This document shows, in pieces, positions 10,422-22,840 of a stretch of DNA of 64,000 nucleotides; positions within the stretch are counted from its first letter, which is position 1, and the number at the start of each line of letters is the position of its first letter. The notes beneath the pieces are model-generated. The model saw only the letters and a program-made list of their open reading frames with translations, was not told where the DNA came from and searched no databases. Origin of the DNA: Epiperipatus broadwayi. Lineage: Eukaryota > Onychophora > Udeonychophora > Euonychophora > Peripatidae. The DNA is taken from positions 1,573,001 to 1,637,000 of the forward strand of contig JAQFVV010006342.1 of assembly GCA_028023455.1 (NCBI GenBank). Reading direction: 5' to 3'. A program made the position numbers and the translations under genes.

Positions 10422-10835
10422 ATGAGAATGGAAAAACCCAATTCAAAAAACCTCAAAGGCAATTATAACAAACACAAACAAGTTGCCTGTATAAATCAGA
10501 TTAAAAACGATCAGTTTGTATTTATAAACAGTATTATAATTAATGATACACCAATTATAATGGAACTGGGCACAGGATTTGCAGTGTCTATTGTTTCAAA
10601 AAAAACCTGGACTATCATTAATAAGAATAATGAATATAAGCTGCATCCTAGGAGCAAATCAATCTCAGACTATCAATCCAATAACATAAAACTGTTGGAC
10701 CAAACAACAGTTAAAATTACTATGCCTAACAAGACTATACACCTACCACTGATGGTGGCACCAGATAATCATAGTAACTTATTATGCCATGACTGGTTCA
10801 GTCACATAGCCTTTGCAGTGACAAAAGTGAATTAA
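10422..10835 (+). pseudogene. Retropepsin-like protease domain of element J, catalytic Asp lost
   Basis: 137 codons from ATG, though the ATG is probably internal to the old gag-pol frame. Residues 1-28 are a basic linker. The protease fold starts at about residue 30 (FVFINSIIINDTPIIMEL). The active-site motif normally reads D-T/S-G; here it is L-G-T-G (about residues 48-51, followed by FAVSIVSKKTW), so the catalytic aspartate is replaced by glycine. The later ILLG-like strand and flap are recognisable (TTVKITMPNKTIHLPL, NLLCHDWF). The enzyme must be inactive. The frame then stops and integrase-tail sequence follows directly, so RT and RNase H were deleted. Confidence 0.8.
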
Positions 10836-10876
10836 GTCACAACATTAAGAAAAATGAATCAATGAAGGTGGAACAC

Positions 10877-11005
10877 AGGATTGCCAGAACATTGCTAGTA
10901 CAGCATTCCACATCAAGTACAGCAACAGGAAAGACTCCAGCAGAACTGCTATTCAACAGCCCTCTACAAACTAACCTATCAGCCCTGAAACCCAATTCCA
11001 AATAG
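10877..11005 (+). pseudogene. Integrase fragment of element J
   Basis: 43 codons to a TAG, out of frame with the protease ORF. TATGKTPAELLF followed by LQTNLSALKP is the diagnostic end of the integrase core in K02A2.6-like gypsy elements, just before the GPY/F region. The upstream core with the D,D-E residues is missing. About 240 bp of decayed tail follow, up to the foldback insertion at 11257. Confidence 0.8.
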
Positions 11006-11256
11006 GTAGAAAAAGAAAATAGCAAGATAAAAGTACACTTAGACACTCAGGTGATAAGAAGAATGTACTATGGATCCACACAATGAATACCAGCAGTGGT
11101 CACACAACTGAAAGTACTCCAAACAGCAGAGGGGTATCAACATCATTGCCATCTAAACCAACGGAGACTGCATCACATAAAAACAATTATATCAAAAGGA
11201 AATGATGACCGCCAAAATGAAGACAGAAACAATCCAAGCAAATAATCAGGGATAAG

Positions 11257-12980
11257 ATTAAAACAGGCAAAACTCTCTATATGTATTGCCACTAAGTTCA
11301 AGCCAGAATAATCAATGAAAGGCAGAAGACTTGTGCATAAAATCACCATCTAGTGTCTGTCTACTTGTCCAATATCCCCAAACTAGTTTCTGGCTTGTGG
11401 CCTTTGTCAGTGAGGAGCCTTGGATCTGAGAGCATTACACCTAGATCTTGGGATATAATGCAACCCTCCAGCAGCCACCTTTTATCTTTACCTAACTACA
11501 AAACTATGAGTCTTGGATTCAATCCAAGTTCATTAGCTTATATAGTCATATAGGTCTGAACTCAGTTCAGTACCCATACATTTTGGTAATTTTGGTTCTT
11601 TAGTAACCATAGACACCACTATCCTATTAGGCAGGATTGTTTTTAAGCCAATACAGATCACATAATCACTATTTCTCATGCTTGCTTATAACTGTTGTTA
11701 AAACAGACAAAACTCTCTATACATATTGCCACTCATTGCAAGCCAGAGTAATCAATGGATGCCAGAAGACTTGTGCATAAAATCCCCATCTAGTGTCTAC
11801 TCATCCAATATCCCCAGACTAGTTTCTGGCTTTTGGCCTTCATCAGTGAGGAGCTTTGGATCTGAGAGCACTGCACCTAGATCCTTAGATCTAATGCAAT
11901 CCTCCAGTAGCCACCTTTTATATCTACTTAATTACAAAACTATGAGTCTTAAATTGAAATACTATAATATTTTCAATCCAAGTTTATTAGCTTATATTAT
12001 ATTAGCTTATATATTATATTAGCTTATATAGTAAATATGTATAGAGAGTTTTGCCAGTTTTAATAACAATTATAATCAAGCATAAAAAATAGTGATCATG
12101 TGATGTTTATTGGCTTAAAACTAATCCTGTCTAATAGGAAAGTGGTAGATATGGTTAATAAAAAACCAAAGCCATCAAAATGAGCTAATGAGCTTGGATT
12201 AAAAATATTATAGTGTTTTCAATTTAAGACTCATAGTTTTGTAGTTAAGTAGAGATAAAAGGTGGCTGCTGGGGGGTTGCATTAGATCTTAAGATCTATG
12301 TGCAGTGCTCTCAGATCCAAAGCTCCTCACTGACGAAGGCCACAAGCCAGAAACTAGTCTGGGAATATTGGATGAGTAGGCACTAGATGGGGATTTTATG
12401 CACAAGCCTTCTGGCATCCATTGATTACTCTGGCTTGCAGTGAGTGGCAATATGTATAGAGAGTTTTGCCTGTTTTAATAACAGTTATAAGCAAGCATAA
12501 GAAATGGTGATCATGTGATGTTTATTGGCTTAAAACCAATCCTGCCTAATAGGATAGTGGTGGCTATGGTTATTAAAGAACCAAAGTCACCAAAATGTAT
12601 GGGTACTGAACTGAGTTCAGACCTATATGACTATATAAGCTAATGAGCTTGGATTGAAAATATAGTGTTTTCAATTTAAGACTCATAGTTTTGTAGTTAA
12701 GTAGAGATAAAAGGTGGCTGCTGGAGGATTGCATTAGATCCTAAGATCTAGGTGCAGTGCTCTCAGATCCAAGGCTCCTCACTGACAAAGGCCACAAGCC
12801 AGAAACTAGTCTGGGGATATTGGATGAATAGGCACTAGATGGGGATTTTATGTACAAGCCTTCTGGCATCCATTGATTACTCTGGCTTGCACTGAGTGGC
12901 AATGTGTATAGAGAGTTTTGCCTGTTTTAATAAGTTATAAGCAAGCATAAGAAATGGTGATCATGTGATGTTTATTGGCT
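11257..12980. repeat. Foldback-element array: two forward and two inverted copies
   Basis: A unit of about 440 bp starting AAAACAGGCAAAACTCTCTA occurs forward from about 11258 and from about 11697, and inverted ending at about 12475 and 12920. Shared landmarks are GTGCATAAAATC, CTAGTTTCTGGCTT and GAGGAGC.TTGGATCTGAGA. The array can fold into a long hairpin. It is flanked by a 14-bp direct repeat, TAATCAGGGATAAG (11243-11256 and 12981-12994), which matches the uninterrupted sequence of element J and therefore looks like a target duplication. A compact member of the family is at 40846-41217. ORFs here are by-products. Confidence 0.8.
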
Positions 12981-13095
12981 TAATCAGGGATAAGGATGGT
13001 GAACAAGAGAAGAACAGCAATAAACCTGAGAAGCCAACAAAGTGGACATGTCATTCAGCTCATCTCAATGACTTAGTTCTGCAGAGCTTAATTTC

Positions 13096-13108
13096 ACCAG
13101 GGGGAGGA
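13096..13108 (+). promoter_or_regulatory. Polypurine tract of element J
   Basis: Purine run ending AGGGGGAGGA, directly against the LTR start TGTCATATCTGA. Typical for the end of K02A2.6-type elements. Confidence 0.75.
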
Positions 13109-13861
13109 TGTCATATCTGACTTTGGTTTCAGAAATGGACTAGTCCAGATTCCTTTTCTATCTGATCGGATTGAGCATGCATCACCACTAACCAATGTTT
13201 AAACATATGGATAATGAATGTATAAGCATGGACAATATGTAAACGTGTGTATAAAATCCTATCCTTGGTTAGGCTCTCTGATTCTGATTGCTGCCACTAA
13301 GGGAGGGAATCTGGCAATAAATAGTCATCCTTTTTTGGAGGCAAGCCAGAGAACGTCTGTCTAATCTAAATGACAGTACATGCTCTTACAGAGAGAGATG
13401 ATTGTCTAACCTGAATGACTGAAGAACATGCTCTCTATTGAAACTACTTCCAACAGTGAATGTGTTTCTACTATATACAGTAACGATATATATATATACC
13501 TAGTAACACAAGTCCACAATAAGACCGGAAGCTGCTACAATTACAGCAGACACAAGGCAAGCTGTCTAGTACAACCAGAAGAGTCATTTAACAAACTTGA
13601 GGCAAACTGTCCATTACAGCTGAAAGAGTTAAAACTAGATTTCATGCGGCACGCTAATATATATACAGCTGGAAATGTGTTCAGTCATTCCGCATGACCA
13701 GCTCATTATTGACTACGTTATACATCAAATTGTATTTATTCATTGTATAATATGTATGTATATTTGTTCTAATATATATTAAATAAATTGTGAGTGTTCA
13801 TATTTTTTGGATATCATTGTTGGTTTGAGTCTGAAACCTGCAATTCAGAGCAAACATAACA
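13109..13861 (+). repeat. 3' LTR of element J
   Basis: About 753 bp, TGTCATAT...CATAACA, with imperfect terminal inversion (TGTCATAT against TGTTATGT). A TATA box (GTATAAAATCC) is near 13249, AATAAA near 13316 and another near 13784. The ORF at 13428-13697 lies in the transcribed part and is not recognised. No matching 5' LTR exists in the window. Confidence 0.75.
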
Positions 13862-14165
13862 CATTTGATAATTTTAAAAGATAATGGCTTAACTATTAAT
13901 TAGGTAAAATGTATATAGGATGGTAATATTTGAATTGTATATCAATTGGAACTTTATTTTCCCTTTGGACATAATTTTAATGATTATCCTTTAACTAAAA
14001 TAATAAGATCGCTAAATTTATAAATCAAGGAAATGATAATTTATTTTTATTAGATAACACGAGATAATAAATGAAATTACTGAAACATTGAGAATAAACC
14101 ACATGTATCATGATGTTAGATAATAGACTTAATCTTATAAAGTTTTAGAAATTATGATTTGAAAT
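13862..14165 (+). repeat. Remainder of the SINE-like copy split by element J
   Basis: TTTGATAATTTTAAAAGATA and the following 290 bp align with the 3' part of the copy at about 9320-9605 (for example AAAATGTATATAG, ATTAACTAAAAT, TAGATAATA..., ATGATGT.A.A..ATAGAC). It continues the unit broken at 9945. Confidence 0.65.
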
Positions 14166-14177
14166 TATAATAATACA

Positions 14178-14325
14178 CAGGGCCGGCGGAAGCGGGCATG
14201 CCGGGCGCTGGCAGAAGGAGGCGCCATCACTGAGAGATTAGCATCTGAAAAAGAAGGCGTCATCCCTGACAGGGGCACCAAAATCAAATTTGCATGCGGG
14301 CGCCTAGTACCCAGCGCCGGCTCTG
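14178..14325. mobile_element. hAT-type MITE, 148 bp
   Basis: Terminal inverted repeats CAGGGCCGGCG and, reading inward from the right, CAGAGCCGGCG. Flanked by an 8-bp duplication matching at 7 of 8 positions (ATAATACA at 14170-14177, CTAATACA at 14326-14333). CAGGG-type ends with an 8-bp duplication are the hAT signature. The body is strikingly GC-rich for this window. The antisense ORF is incidental. Confidence 0.8.
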
Positions 14326-14333
14326 CTAATACA

Positions 14334-15134
14334 AAATCTAAATAAGTCATTCAAACAACATTAAGCTCTTGGCTAATTGTAATTTTGAATAATTATGATT
14401 TTCCTTTGATTATATATGTATTCAAACATTTACTCTTAACTATATATGATTATACATTAAATATCCCTTTTAACTAAACATATAATAAAACTTAAAGTGA
14501 AGTTGAAACGTTGATAAAATTGATGAGGTATGTAATAACCATAGCACGTATGTGCACTTTGAAATCCAATGTGTGCTGGGCTACCATACATCTGTCGAAG
14601 GAAGACTAATGATGCAAACATTGATTGAAATTCATATATAATAGAGTACTAATGAAATTTTGTTCGTAAATATGTGGCATCTTAATCCAATTTAGTCGGT
14701 TATTATAACGTTCTATAGCGTAGATTTTCTCAATGCATATGTAACATATCAGAGTAACTACTATTATTCTCCAAGGTATTTATCCAATTTTGTCATTATA
14801 TTTTATCTCTAGAATGATAACGATGCAGTCCACTGTAGTGCAATATGATTCTCAGGTATTGGAATATACCTTACACAGATTTATTAACAGATTTTGATGC
14901 CATGAGTACTAAAATGAGTCCAACATAGTATCAAGGCTTAGTAATAGCATATGAAAAATTGAAAATTTGATTTTCTATAATATAAAATGTCCAATTTTAA
15001 TCACTAATATTACTTTGGTTTTCTTAACAACTTTATTACTATTATCCATGAGCTCTCATATTGTATTTCTGAGGAACCCATATATATATATATATTACTC
15101 AATTCTAAATGTACTATATATATATATATATATT
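14334..15134. other. AT-rich spacer
   Basis: No gene recognised. TA runs at 15083-15100 and 15115-15131 lie just beyond the 3' tail of the LINE. Confidence 0.5.
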
Positions 15135-15202
15135 CATCATCATCATTGTCAACTATTATCAATACACTGCAAGATGACGGTCTCTCCAAGTTCAATCCAT
15201 CT

Positions 15203-15394
15203 TCAATCTTTAGCTTCTCTTCTCCATATCATGCCTGCACACTTTATTTCATCCATCCATTTCACATGTGGCCTCTTTCTGGATCTTTTATAATCTCTTG
15301 GAATCCAGTTTAAGACTTCAATTGTCCATCTATTATCATCTCTTCTAACAATATATCCAGCCCAAACTCCATTTGTGTCTTTTAATTTTTTCAA
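15203..15394 (-). pseudogene. C-terminal domain of the RTE LINE
   Basis: 63 codons. DDNRWTIEVLNWIPRD, then RSRKRPHVKWMDEIK and IWRREAKD, is the near-universal end of RTE/R4-like RT proteins: the W.P...R..GRP..RW.DD/EI...W...A.D pattern. The stop lies where intact family members run some 15 residues further. It is separated from the next upstream segment by a frameshift at about 15396. Confidence 0.85.
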
Positions 15395-15398
15395 TGAG

Positions 15399-15629
15399 TC
15401 AGTAACACCTGTTTGTTCTCTTGTTCAATCTCTTCTTGTTACTTCTGAGTTGCACCTCTCCATAATTCTTTGAGTGATCTGAAGTCTCTGTATTGAACTT
15501 TTTATTAAATGTACAAGTCTCAGATCCATAAGTAAGAACTGACAAAATCCATTTATTAAAAACAATTCTTTTCAAACACATAGGCATATTTCCTTTTAGT
15601 ATCACGTTATTTCTACCAAAGCACCCCAA
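15399..15629 (-). pseudogene. RT thumb/connection segment of the RTE LINE
   Basis: 76 codons including LKGNMPMCLKRIVFNKWIL and VLTYGSETCT. The Y-G-x-E-T-W-x-L motif marks the segment after the RT palm; here W has become C. The end (RSNKKRLNKRTN) corresponds to the usual G.T.RDR..N..IR motif, partly frameshifted. Confidence 0.8.
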
Positions 15630-15825
15630 CCAAGTTTAATTCTATGATTAATTTCATCCATTATGTTTCCATCTGTAATAATAATCTGATCAAGATATTC
15701 GTAGTTTTTAACTTCTTCCAACTCATCATAATTCAATCTTTATTTTCGTCTTTTGAGAAAATCCATTAAACATTACTTTAGTCTTTTTAACATTTATCTT
15801 TAGTCCTACTTTCATCTGATAATTC

Positions 15826-16161
15826 CTACATTTCCTGAAGCTCTAATGCATTATTTGCAAAAACAACTACATCATCTGCAAAATCTAAATGACTTAAATA
15901 ATCTCCATTTACTATTTCTTGCAGTGCTGCTGTAAATAGTTTTGGAGATATGGAGTCACCCTGTCTTACCCCCTTCTCAATGTTGCTTTTCCTAGTATCA
16001 TTATGTAATCTAATTGTTGCTGTTGCATTTATATAACTATTCTTCAGAATATGACAATATCCTGTGTCTATACTTTGATGATCCAATGCTTTAATCACTG
16101 AAGAAAGGTTTATAGAATCAAATGCCTTTTCATAATCTACAAATCCAAAGCATAATGGCAA
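15826..16161 (-). pseudogene. Reverse transcriptase palm of the RTE LINE
   Basis: 111 codons. RT motif A is FVDYEKAFDSI (residues 6-16). The conserved stretch with ATATIRLHNDT and GVRQGDSISPKLFTA follows (about 47-84). Motif C is FADD (about 95-98), with the catalytic Asp pair intact. About 15 residues normally found between FTAAL.EIF and the G.YL.HL strand are deleted: the frame passes directly from LQEI to VNGDYLSH. The frame is cut on both sides, so no active enzyme results. Confidence 0.88.
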
Positions 16162-16782
16162 CTCATATTCATTTGTCCTTTATATAACTTCTCTCAATAC
16201 TTTGGATATGATCTACTAAGAGAATAAGCTGATGAAAATGCAGTGTTCTCTATAAATGAGTTGTAACTATTTTGGTAAAAATTTTGTATTGTATAAAATT
16301 GATAAAAGACTGATAGATTTGTAATTTCTAATATCTTCTTTATCATCTTTTTTAAATATTAGTATTAATACTGCATTCTTCCAATTATCCGGTACATGTT
16401 TATCACTTAAACATTGGTATATAACTTTGCTAAAAAAATTCTATTCTTCACCTGCTTCTTTTAATATATCAATTATAATTCCATCATTACCTGGAGCTTT
16501 TTCTTTTTTCATAAATTTAATAGCATGCCTCACTTCTTCATTTAAAATTCTGGGCAATTCAAAAACATAATAGATGTAGAAGGTACTTGTTCTTTATTAC
16601 TATATAATTCTTAATAGAAATCTTCTACCCATTTCATGATGGCATCTCGCTTTTTAAAAATATTCCATCTTTTTTTCTTATTGCAGTTATAAATTTCCTA
16701 CCAATACCAAAATGTTGTTTTACACTCTTGAGACTTTTATTCTTTTTTACAGCTTTCCTTGCTAGTCCACAATTATACTTTC

Positions 16783-17094
16783 TTATATCATTATCAACTC
16801 TGTTTTGCACCATTTTACAAAATTCGAGCCGTTTTGCACCATTTTACAAAATTTGAGATATTCAATCCTTTTAAATGCATCATTCTTGTATATTTTCATA
16901 TTCCTTCTTTTTTTCATATATTCTCTAGTCTCAGTAAAAATTTTATTGGTCAATTGCTGCATTTTCCTACCAGCTATCTTTGTTGCAGTTTTTAAAAGTG
17001 TATGGGTTATTTTCTTATTAATTTCATTCAAATCTGAATCATGTTCAAAATCTGCTAATACTTGATTACTCAATTGTAAATGTGTAGTGTACAT
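16783..17094 (-). pseudogene. Endonuclease-RT linker of the RTE LINE
   Basis: 103 codons of basic helical sequence (LNEINKKITHTLLKTATKIAGRK..., TKEYMKKRRNMK-like). This is the usual linker before the RT domain in RTE proteins. Further 5', to about 17215, another frame gives a related helical stretch (VKSKLEERLNTNQNAINTTL). An 18-bp tandem duplication, GTTTTGCACCATTTTACA, occurs at 16802 and 16833. Confidence 0.65.
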
Positions 17095-17215
17095 TTGTAA
17101 TTTCGCTGAGAGTGAATGAATTCTCTATAAAGTGGTATTAATTGCATTTTGGTTGGTATTGAGCCTTTCTTCAAGTTTAGACTTGACTTTTAGATGGCAG
17201 ATGCTAACTTTTTCT

Positions 17216-18889
17216 CTTTAGCTAATCAGCTTCTATTGTCCTTTAATATATTGATTTTATAAGTATCTAACCAGAAGAAAATTAAAGGAAAATATGATAG
17301 GGTATAAAGAAAATAAAGAATTGATTGCAGTTGAATATTTTGAGGATTAACTATTTCATTCATAAGTTATTTAAGGAGTGCTTATTTTATTCTTCAATTG
17401 TCCGTTTAGGATTAAATTTTTTGAGGTCGTAAGTCTTATTTAATGATCTTCATCTTTTTTTTTGAGAAGTCATCCATCTTTTCAAATTCTTTACTATTAT
17501 GAAGAGATGTTAAGACTCTGTAGTTGACGTAAGTTATTATTTTTTTACAAGCTTGGAGAATAAAAAAGTACATGGTTTTAAATCAACAAGATGAATTACT
17601 GTTTATAAACTTAAGAAGCAAATTGTTAGTTAAAATTGTTAGTTAATAAGTCAATTCCTAAATTGAAATTGTATTATTTATTTTGAGTTTAGTGGATAAA
17701 TTAGTTCATGAATTAGAGTAAATTAAAACCTATGGCACAACCCAAAACTATAACATAAATATAATTGTATGACATGGACTCAATGATATATGTTAAAAAT
17801 ATGTAGTATGCTTTGATAGATAAAATTAATGACTGAAAGATAAAATAGTGGCAAAAAAAACTTTAGATAGAAACTCTAAAGCTATAATAAAAAAGCCAAA
17901 ATGTAAATTTGGCAGTTGTTGATAATAGAGATTTATTTGTAGAATCTATTGAAATTGACAGTAGTGCTTCTAATATTATAAGGCTTGGTGTGATGGTTAT
18001 GATAATCAGTATGCAATAGGCTCTTATTTAATAACTCAACAGATTTTGGTGGAAAATTGTAATGGAATAAAATGTGATATTAGGAAATGATCCCAGTTTA
18101 ATAATGCATTACAAATTCCAACACCATTTGTAATGAATGAATATGGTAGTGATGATACTGTGTTTAAGATTTGCTCACTAGCCCATATTCAAGCCCTCAA
18201 TTAGAGATACCAAGTTATAATGACACAAAATACATATTATGTTGATGATAAAAAGCTTTGTTATGATCTACAAACTTGTGTACATCAGTCCATAACTGTC
18301 ACAACATACATAATTCTCTCTAAATACCTTATAAATTTCAGCATCAGTGAAATAGTAAAACAAATGAGAATGGTGATATTAGGTGTTGTTATCCTACCAA
18401 TTTATGCACAACTTATGATTAATAAAATGTATAAAATTTTCTCTTTAAATGCTCCACAGAATTAGGTTCCAAATTGTATTGGAATAAACCTAGTCTAAAC
18501 GTTGATCACCAAATTGTAATGAACTAAAAATACAAAAAGCCAATATTTCAGATCACCCCATGAATTGAGACACTAAATTATAAGGGAATAAAATTTTACA
18601 ATGCTAAAATTATAAAAAAAAAAGAACTGTGCAAGATCAATTTATCTGATATACCTCACAAGTTACGCTGAATTATAATAAAATAAAATGAAAACCAATA
18701 CTTCAAATAATTTTATAAATTATGATACTCAAATCATAAACTAAATGAAAGATTCTTTTTTAATACCCATACAAATATGATTACCAAATCATAACAAATT
18801 ATCAGTCAAATGAATAAAACCTAGACATTAATCTATAAATTATAACAATATATATATATATATGTTGAAATGAAGATTTTCACGGGTTG
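17216..18889. repeat. AT-rich region with a degenerate repeated motif
   Basis: No gene recognised; the ORF at 18220-18465 has no identifiable family. A motif resembling CCAAATTGTAATGGAATAAA recurs loosely at about 18051, 18469, 18511, 18572, 18667, 18729 and 18785 with irregular spacing. This is compatible with an old tandem array. Confidence 0.35.
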
Positions 18890-19034
18890 TATACATAAAA
18901 GACATATTTTGCGGGTTCATCCGTGTTAAAAAATTGTCTCACAAGTCATCCACTTGGCCCCCAAGTCGAACCGTCGGAATATCAATAATTACAATTTTTT
19001 AACACGGATGAACCCGCAAAATATCTTTTATACA
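18890..19034. mobile_element. Small MITE with about 43-bp terminal inverted repeats
   Basis: The left arm TAAAAGACATATTTTGCGGG continues into TTCATCCGTGTTAAAAAATT. The right arm is its reverse complement, with only one or two mismatches. The core is about 55 bp and GC-richer (ACTTGGCCCCCAAGT, itself a palindrome). Both sides adjoin (TA)n or (CA)n runs. A partial second copy lies at 63598-63690. Superfamily unknown. Confidence 0.8.
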
Positions 19035-19516
19035 CACACACACATATATATATATATACCTAGAATTATTAATAGTCTATTTTAAACAGATATGACTATT
19101 AAAAGTCTAATATCTAAATTAAATATAAACTACATCGATAAGCTTCAAATTTAAACAAACTAATTCGTTTTAATAAATATGATTAAAATATCAGTTTCAA
19201 TGCATACAATTATTAATTTTACAACATTATAAAATTATTACCTTTTTAACTAAATAATAAGTTATTGTAACCCATATCCAATAAATAATAGTTTAAAGTA
19301 ATAGACTAACATCCAATTATAATCATCTCTGTTTACTCTAAATGATTAAAGTACTTATACTTTATAAACTATCAAATTAGTTCAAATATTAATTTTATCT
19401 GAAATAACTATTATATATAACAATTAAAATAATTATGGTGATATTCTAATTAGTTACTAAACATCTAGCTATAATTAATTAATTAGTCTATTATCATATT
19501 AATATATACCTAGCTC

Positions 19517-20937
<1,421 letters not shown>

Positions 20938-21040
20938 TTCCTTTTCTCCTTTTTTTCAAGCATTCAGGAAACTATCCCAGTCTCCCAGACAAAATTCCTT
21001 TTTTCAAGTATTCAGGAAACTAGCCCAGTCTCCCAGATAA
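20938..21040. repeat. Two tandem copies of a 57-bp unit
   Basis: CTTTTTTTCAAGCATTCAGG continues into AAACTATCCCAGTCTCCCAG and is repeated once with a few changes (TATTCAGG, TAGCCCAG). Short local duplication. Confidence 0.8.
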
Positions 21041-21107
21041 ATACAATCCCTTCTACTCCATTAGTTTGTAATTATCAAGCAAATACTCATTATATATATA
21101 TATATAT

Positions 21108-22831
21108 TGTACCGGGTCAAACTGCTGAAACCACTTACTTATGCATATATATAAGTTTTGGCCGGTTTCAAACTCCTTCATAATACATTTATAATCTTAT
21201 AAAGGTTACGTGAACGAACCGGCACGTTCGAGAAAAATGGGAGATCTTATTGATAGCTTTAACTATCAACAATGGCCCATCTTGGCTGCTAGATTCAAAC
21301 CCCTACTATCCAAATACTTTATTTGTTTCGGGGTAAAACCCGAGGTGCCAGCTAGTCTGAAGACTAATGTATTCGGGCAGTAGGTTCATAATCCAGCACT
21401 CGAAACATTCCCTAAAACTAGCTGTCTAATTTTAATTCAATAACAAAATTATACAAAATTAGTGGTGGAAAGAATTAATAAAAGGTTGGTAAAAAGAATT
21501 GACCAACAAATAAAGTTTAAGTTTGAAGACATTTTATTTTAATTAACATTAATTAAGTTTAAAGATAATTTATTACCCAACATTAATTGACTAAATTTAA
21601 ACATCTTTATAAATCTGATTTAATACACGCACATTTTTTTAAAGTAACATTTCTAAACTAGTTTAAATATTCTTGTAGATTTTAATAGTAGAACACTGGT
21701 ATTTATCTAATTTAACTAATAACACTGATATAATGATCACGCACATATTAACTCATATAGCATTCACAAATATAATAATAAAGCATTAATAGCATTTGAA
21801 ACTTAAACACACATATCAATAGTTCATTTTATGTATGATAGAGTTCATATAATTTGAATCTTGAATATTTACAAATTACAGCGGTGGCTACTACGTATAA
21901 ATGATAATAAATAAATGTTTACCTAGGATTTTTGGAACAGGGATATTGCTTGTTGTTGGCTGCTTCTGATGGATTATATCTAACCGGTTAGATTTGGATG
22001 TTTCTTGAAGAGATTTTATGCGAATCCATTGGCTTTATTCTTGAAGACAGTTGAACGTTTGACGGAGGATTTCTGAGTTGTTATGCAGACATTATTTCAC
22101 AGGCAGGTTTTGATGATCTTGTTGGACTAAAAAGGCTGAAGCACGAGCGTATATTTCCAAAAGCTGCTCAACAATGCATTTTTGTTTCTGTATACATAAT
22201 AGAAATTGCACTGTTGTCTGAACTGGAACAAGACTGTCACTGCAAACTAGACTGAAAAAACTCTCTCAATTAATTGTCCGATAAAAAAAAAAGTCTATTT
22301 ATACCTGCAACGTGTTGTCCGTGTAATATCCTCCGGCAAATATCTGTTGTTGAATTTCATTGGTAATTAATCCTATGACAACGTGTTTTTTGATTGATTG
22401 TTTAATTAGTAGTAGCTATTTCAAAATGTGTTGTTTTCATATCTTTAATTAGTAGCGCACTGCTGTTTTTTTAAATATATTTTTCATTTATTTATAATAT
22501 TTAATACTGATACATTTATTTTACATTCGCACGCACATATATAATTTTATTCTACACATCAAAACTAGTTTTAATACTATTTTTTTTATTCAATTCGAAT
22601 GAAAAGAGATTTATATTTTGAAGCTTTTAATTTATAATAATAACACTCTTTAACTTTTATGAACTCTTAGTTTTATCTTTTCTAAACAAAACTCCCCCTC
22701 TCCCCTTTTAATCAATTAATTTCTTTTTTTTTTTCAAACTCTTTTACGAAAGATTTTAATAATAATTTAATTTTTTTTTTAGAACAAAATTATTTTATAT
22801 ATATGTGCCAATTTGGCCTTGGCACATTACA
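21108..22831 (-). repeat. 3' LTR of element B
   Basis: About 1724 bp. On the plus strand it runs TGTACCGGG...GGCACATTACA. It matches 26794-28516 closely, with many CG versus TG/CA differences. On the minus strand it starts TGTAATGTGCC directly after the PPT. Confidence 0.92.
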
Positions 22832-22840
22832 CCCCCCTCC
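22832..22840 (-). promoter_or_regulatory. Polypurine tract of element B
   Basis: Minus strand GGAGGGGGG, directly before TGTAATG of the 3' LTR. This fixes the element's orientation. Confidence 0.75.

Larger units (their letters stand above)
9946..13861 (+). mobile_element. Element J: decayed K02A2.6-type gypsy element, 5' LTR missing
   Basis: In order: capsid-like fragment (10097-10210), one zinc-knuckle-like CHRCHE near 10290, retropepsin-like domain (10422-10835), integrase-tail fragment (10877-11005), foldback array inserted at 11257-12980, a short coding remnant, PPT and 3' LTR (13109-13861). RT and RNase H are gone: the frame passes from protease to integrase tail within 40 bp. The whole block interrupts a SINE copy whose halves lie at 9758-9945 and 13862-14165. 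Both junctions carry TTTGATAA, but no 5' LTR remains. Confidence 0.8.
15135..17215 (-). mobile_element. RTE-clade LINE, 5'-truncated and frameshifted
   Basis: Reads right to left: linker between endonuclease and RT (17215-16783), RT fingers and palm (about 16740-15826), thumb and C-terminal domain (15629-15203), then a short 3' end made of GATGATGATGAA and TA repeats. Short simple-sequence tails are typical of RTE elements. The apurinic endonuclease domain is absent. Several frameshifts and stops break the frame. The RT motif spelling (FVDYEKAFDSI, RLH.DT, GVRQGDSISPKLFTA, FADD) is the RTE/BovB pattern. Confidence 0.88.

Noticed and set aside
11353-12022. Two similar ORFs (66 and 98 codons) sharing ...LVSG.WP.SVRS.GSES...
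   Set aside because: They are frames through two forward copies of the foldback repeat; the similarity is at DNA level and the inverted copies show no such frame.
14165-14350. GC-rich minus-strand ORF
   Set aside because: It spans the hAT MITE and its flanks; no coding signature.
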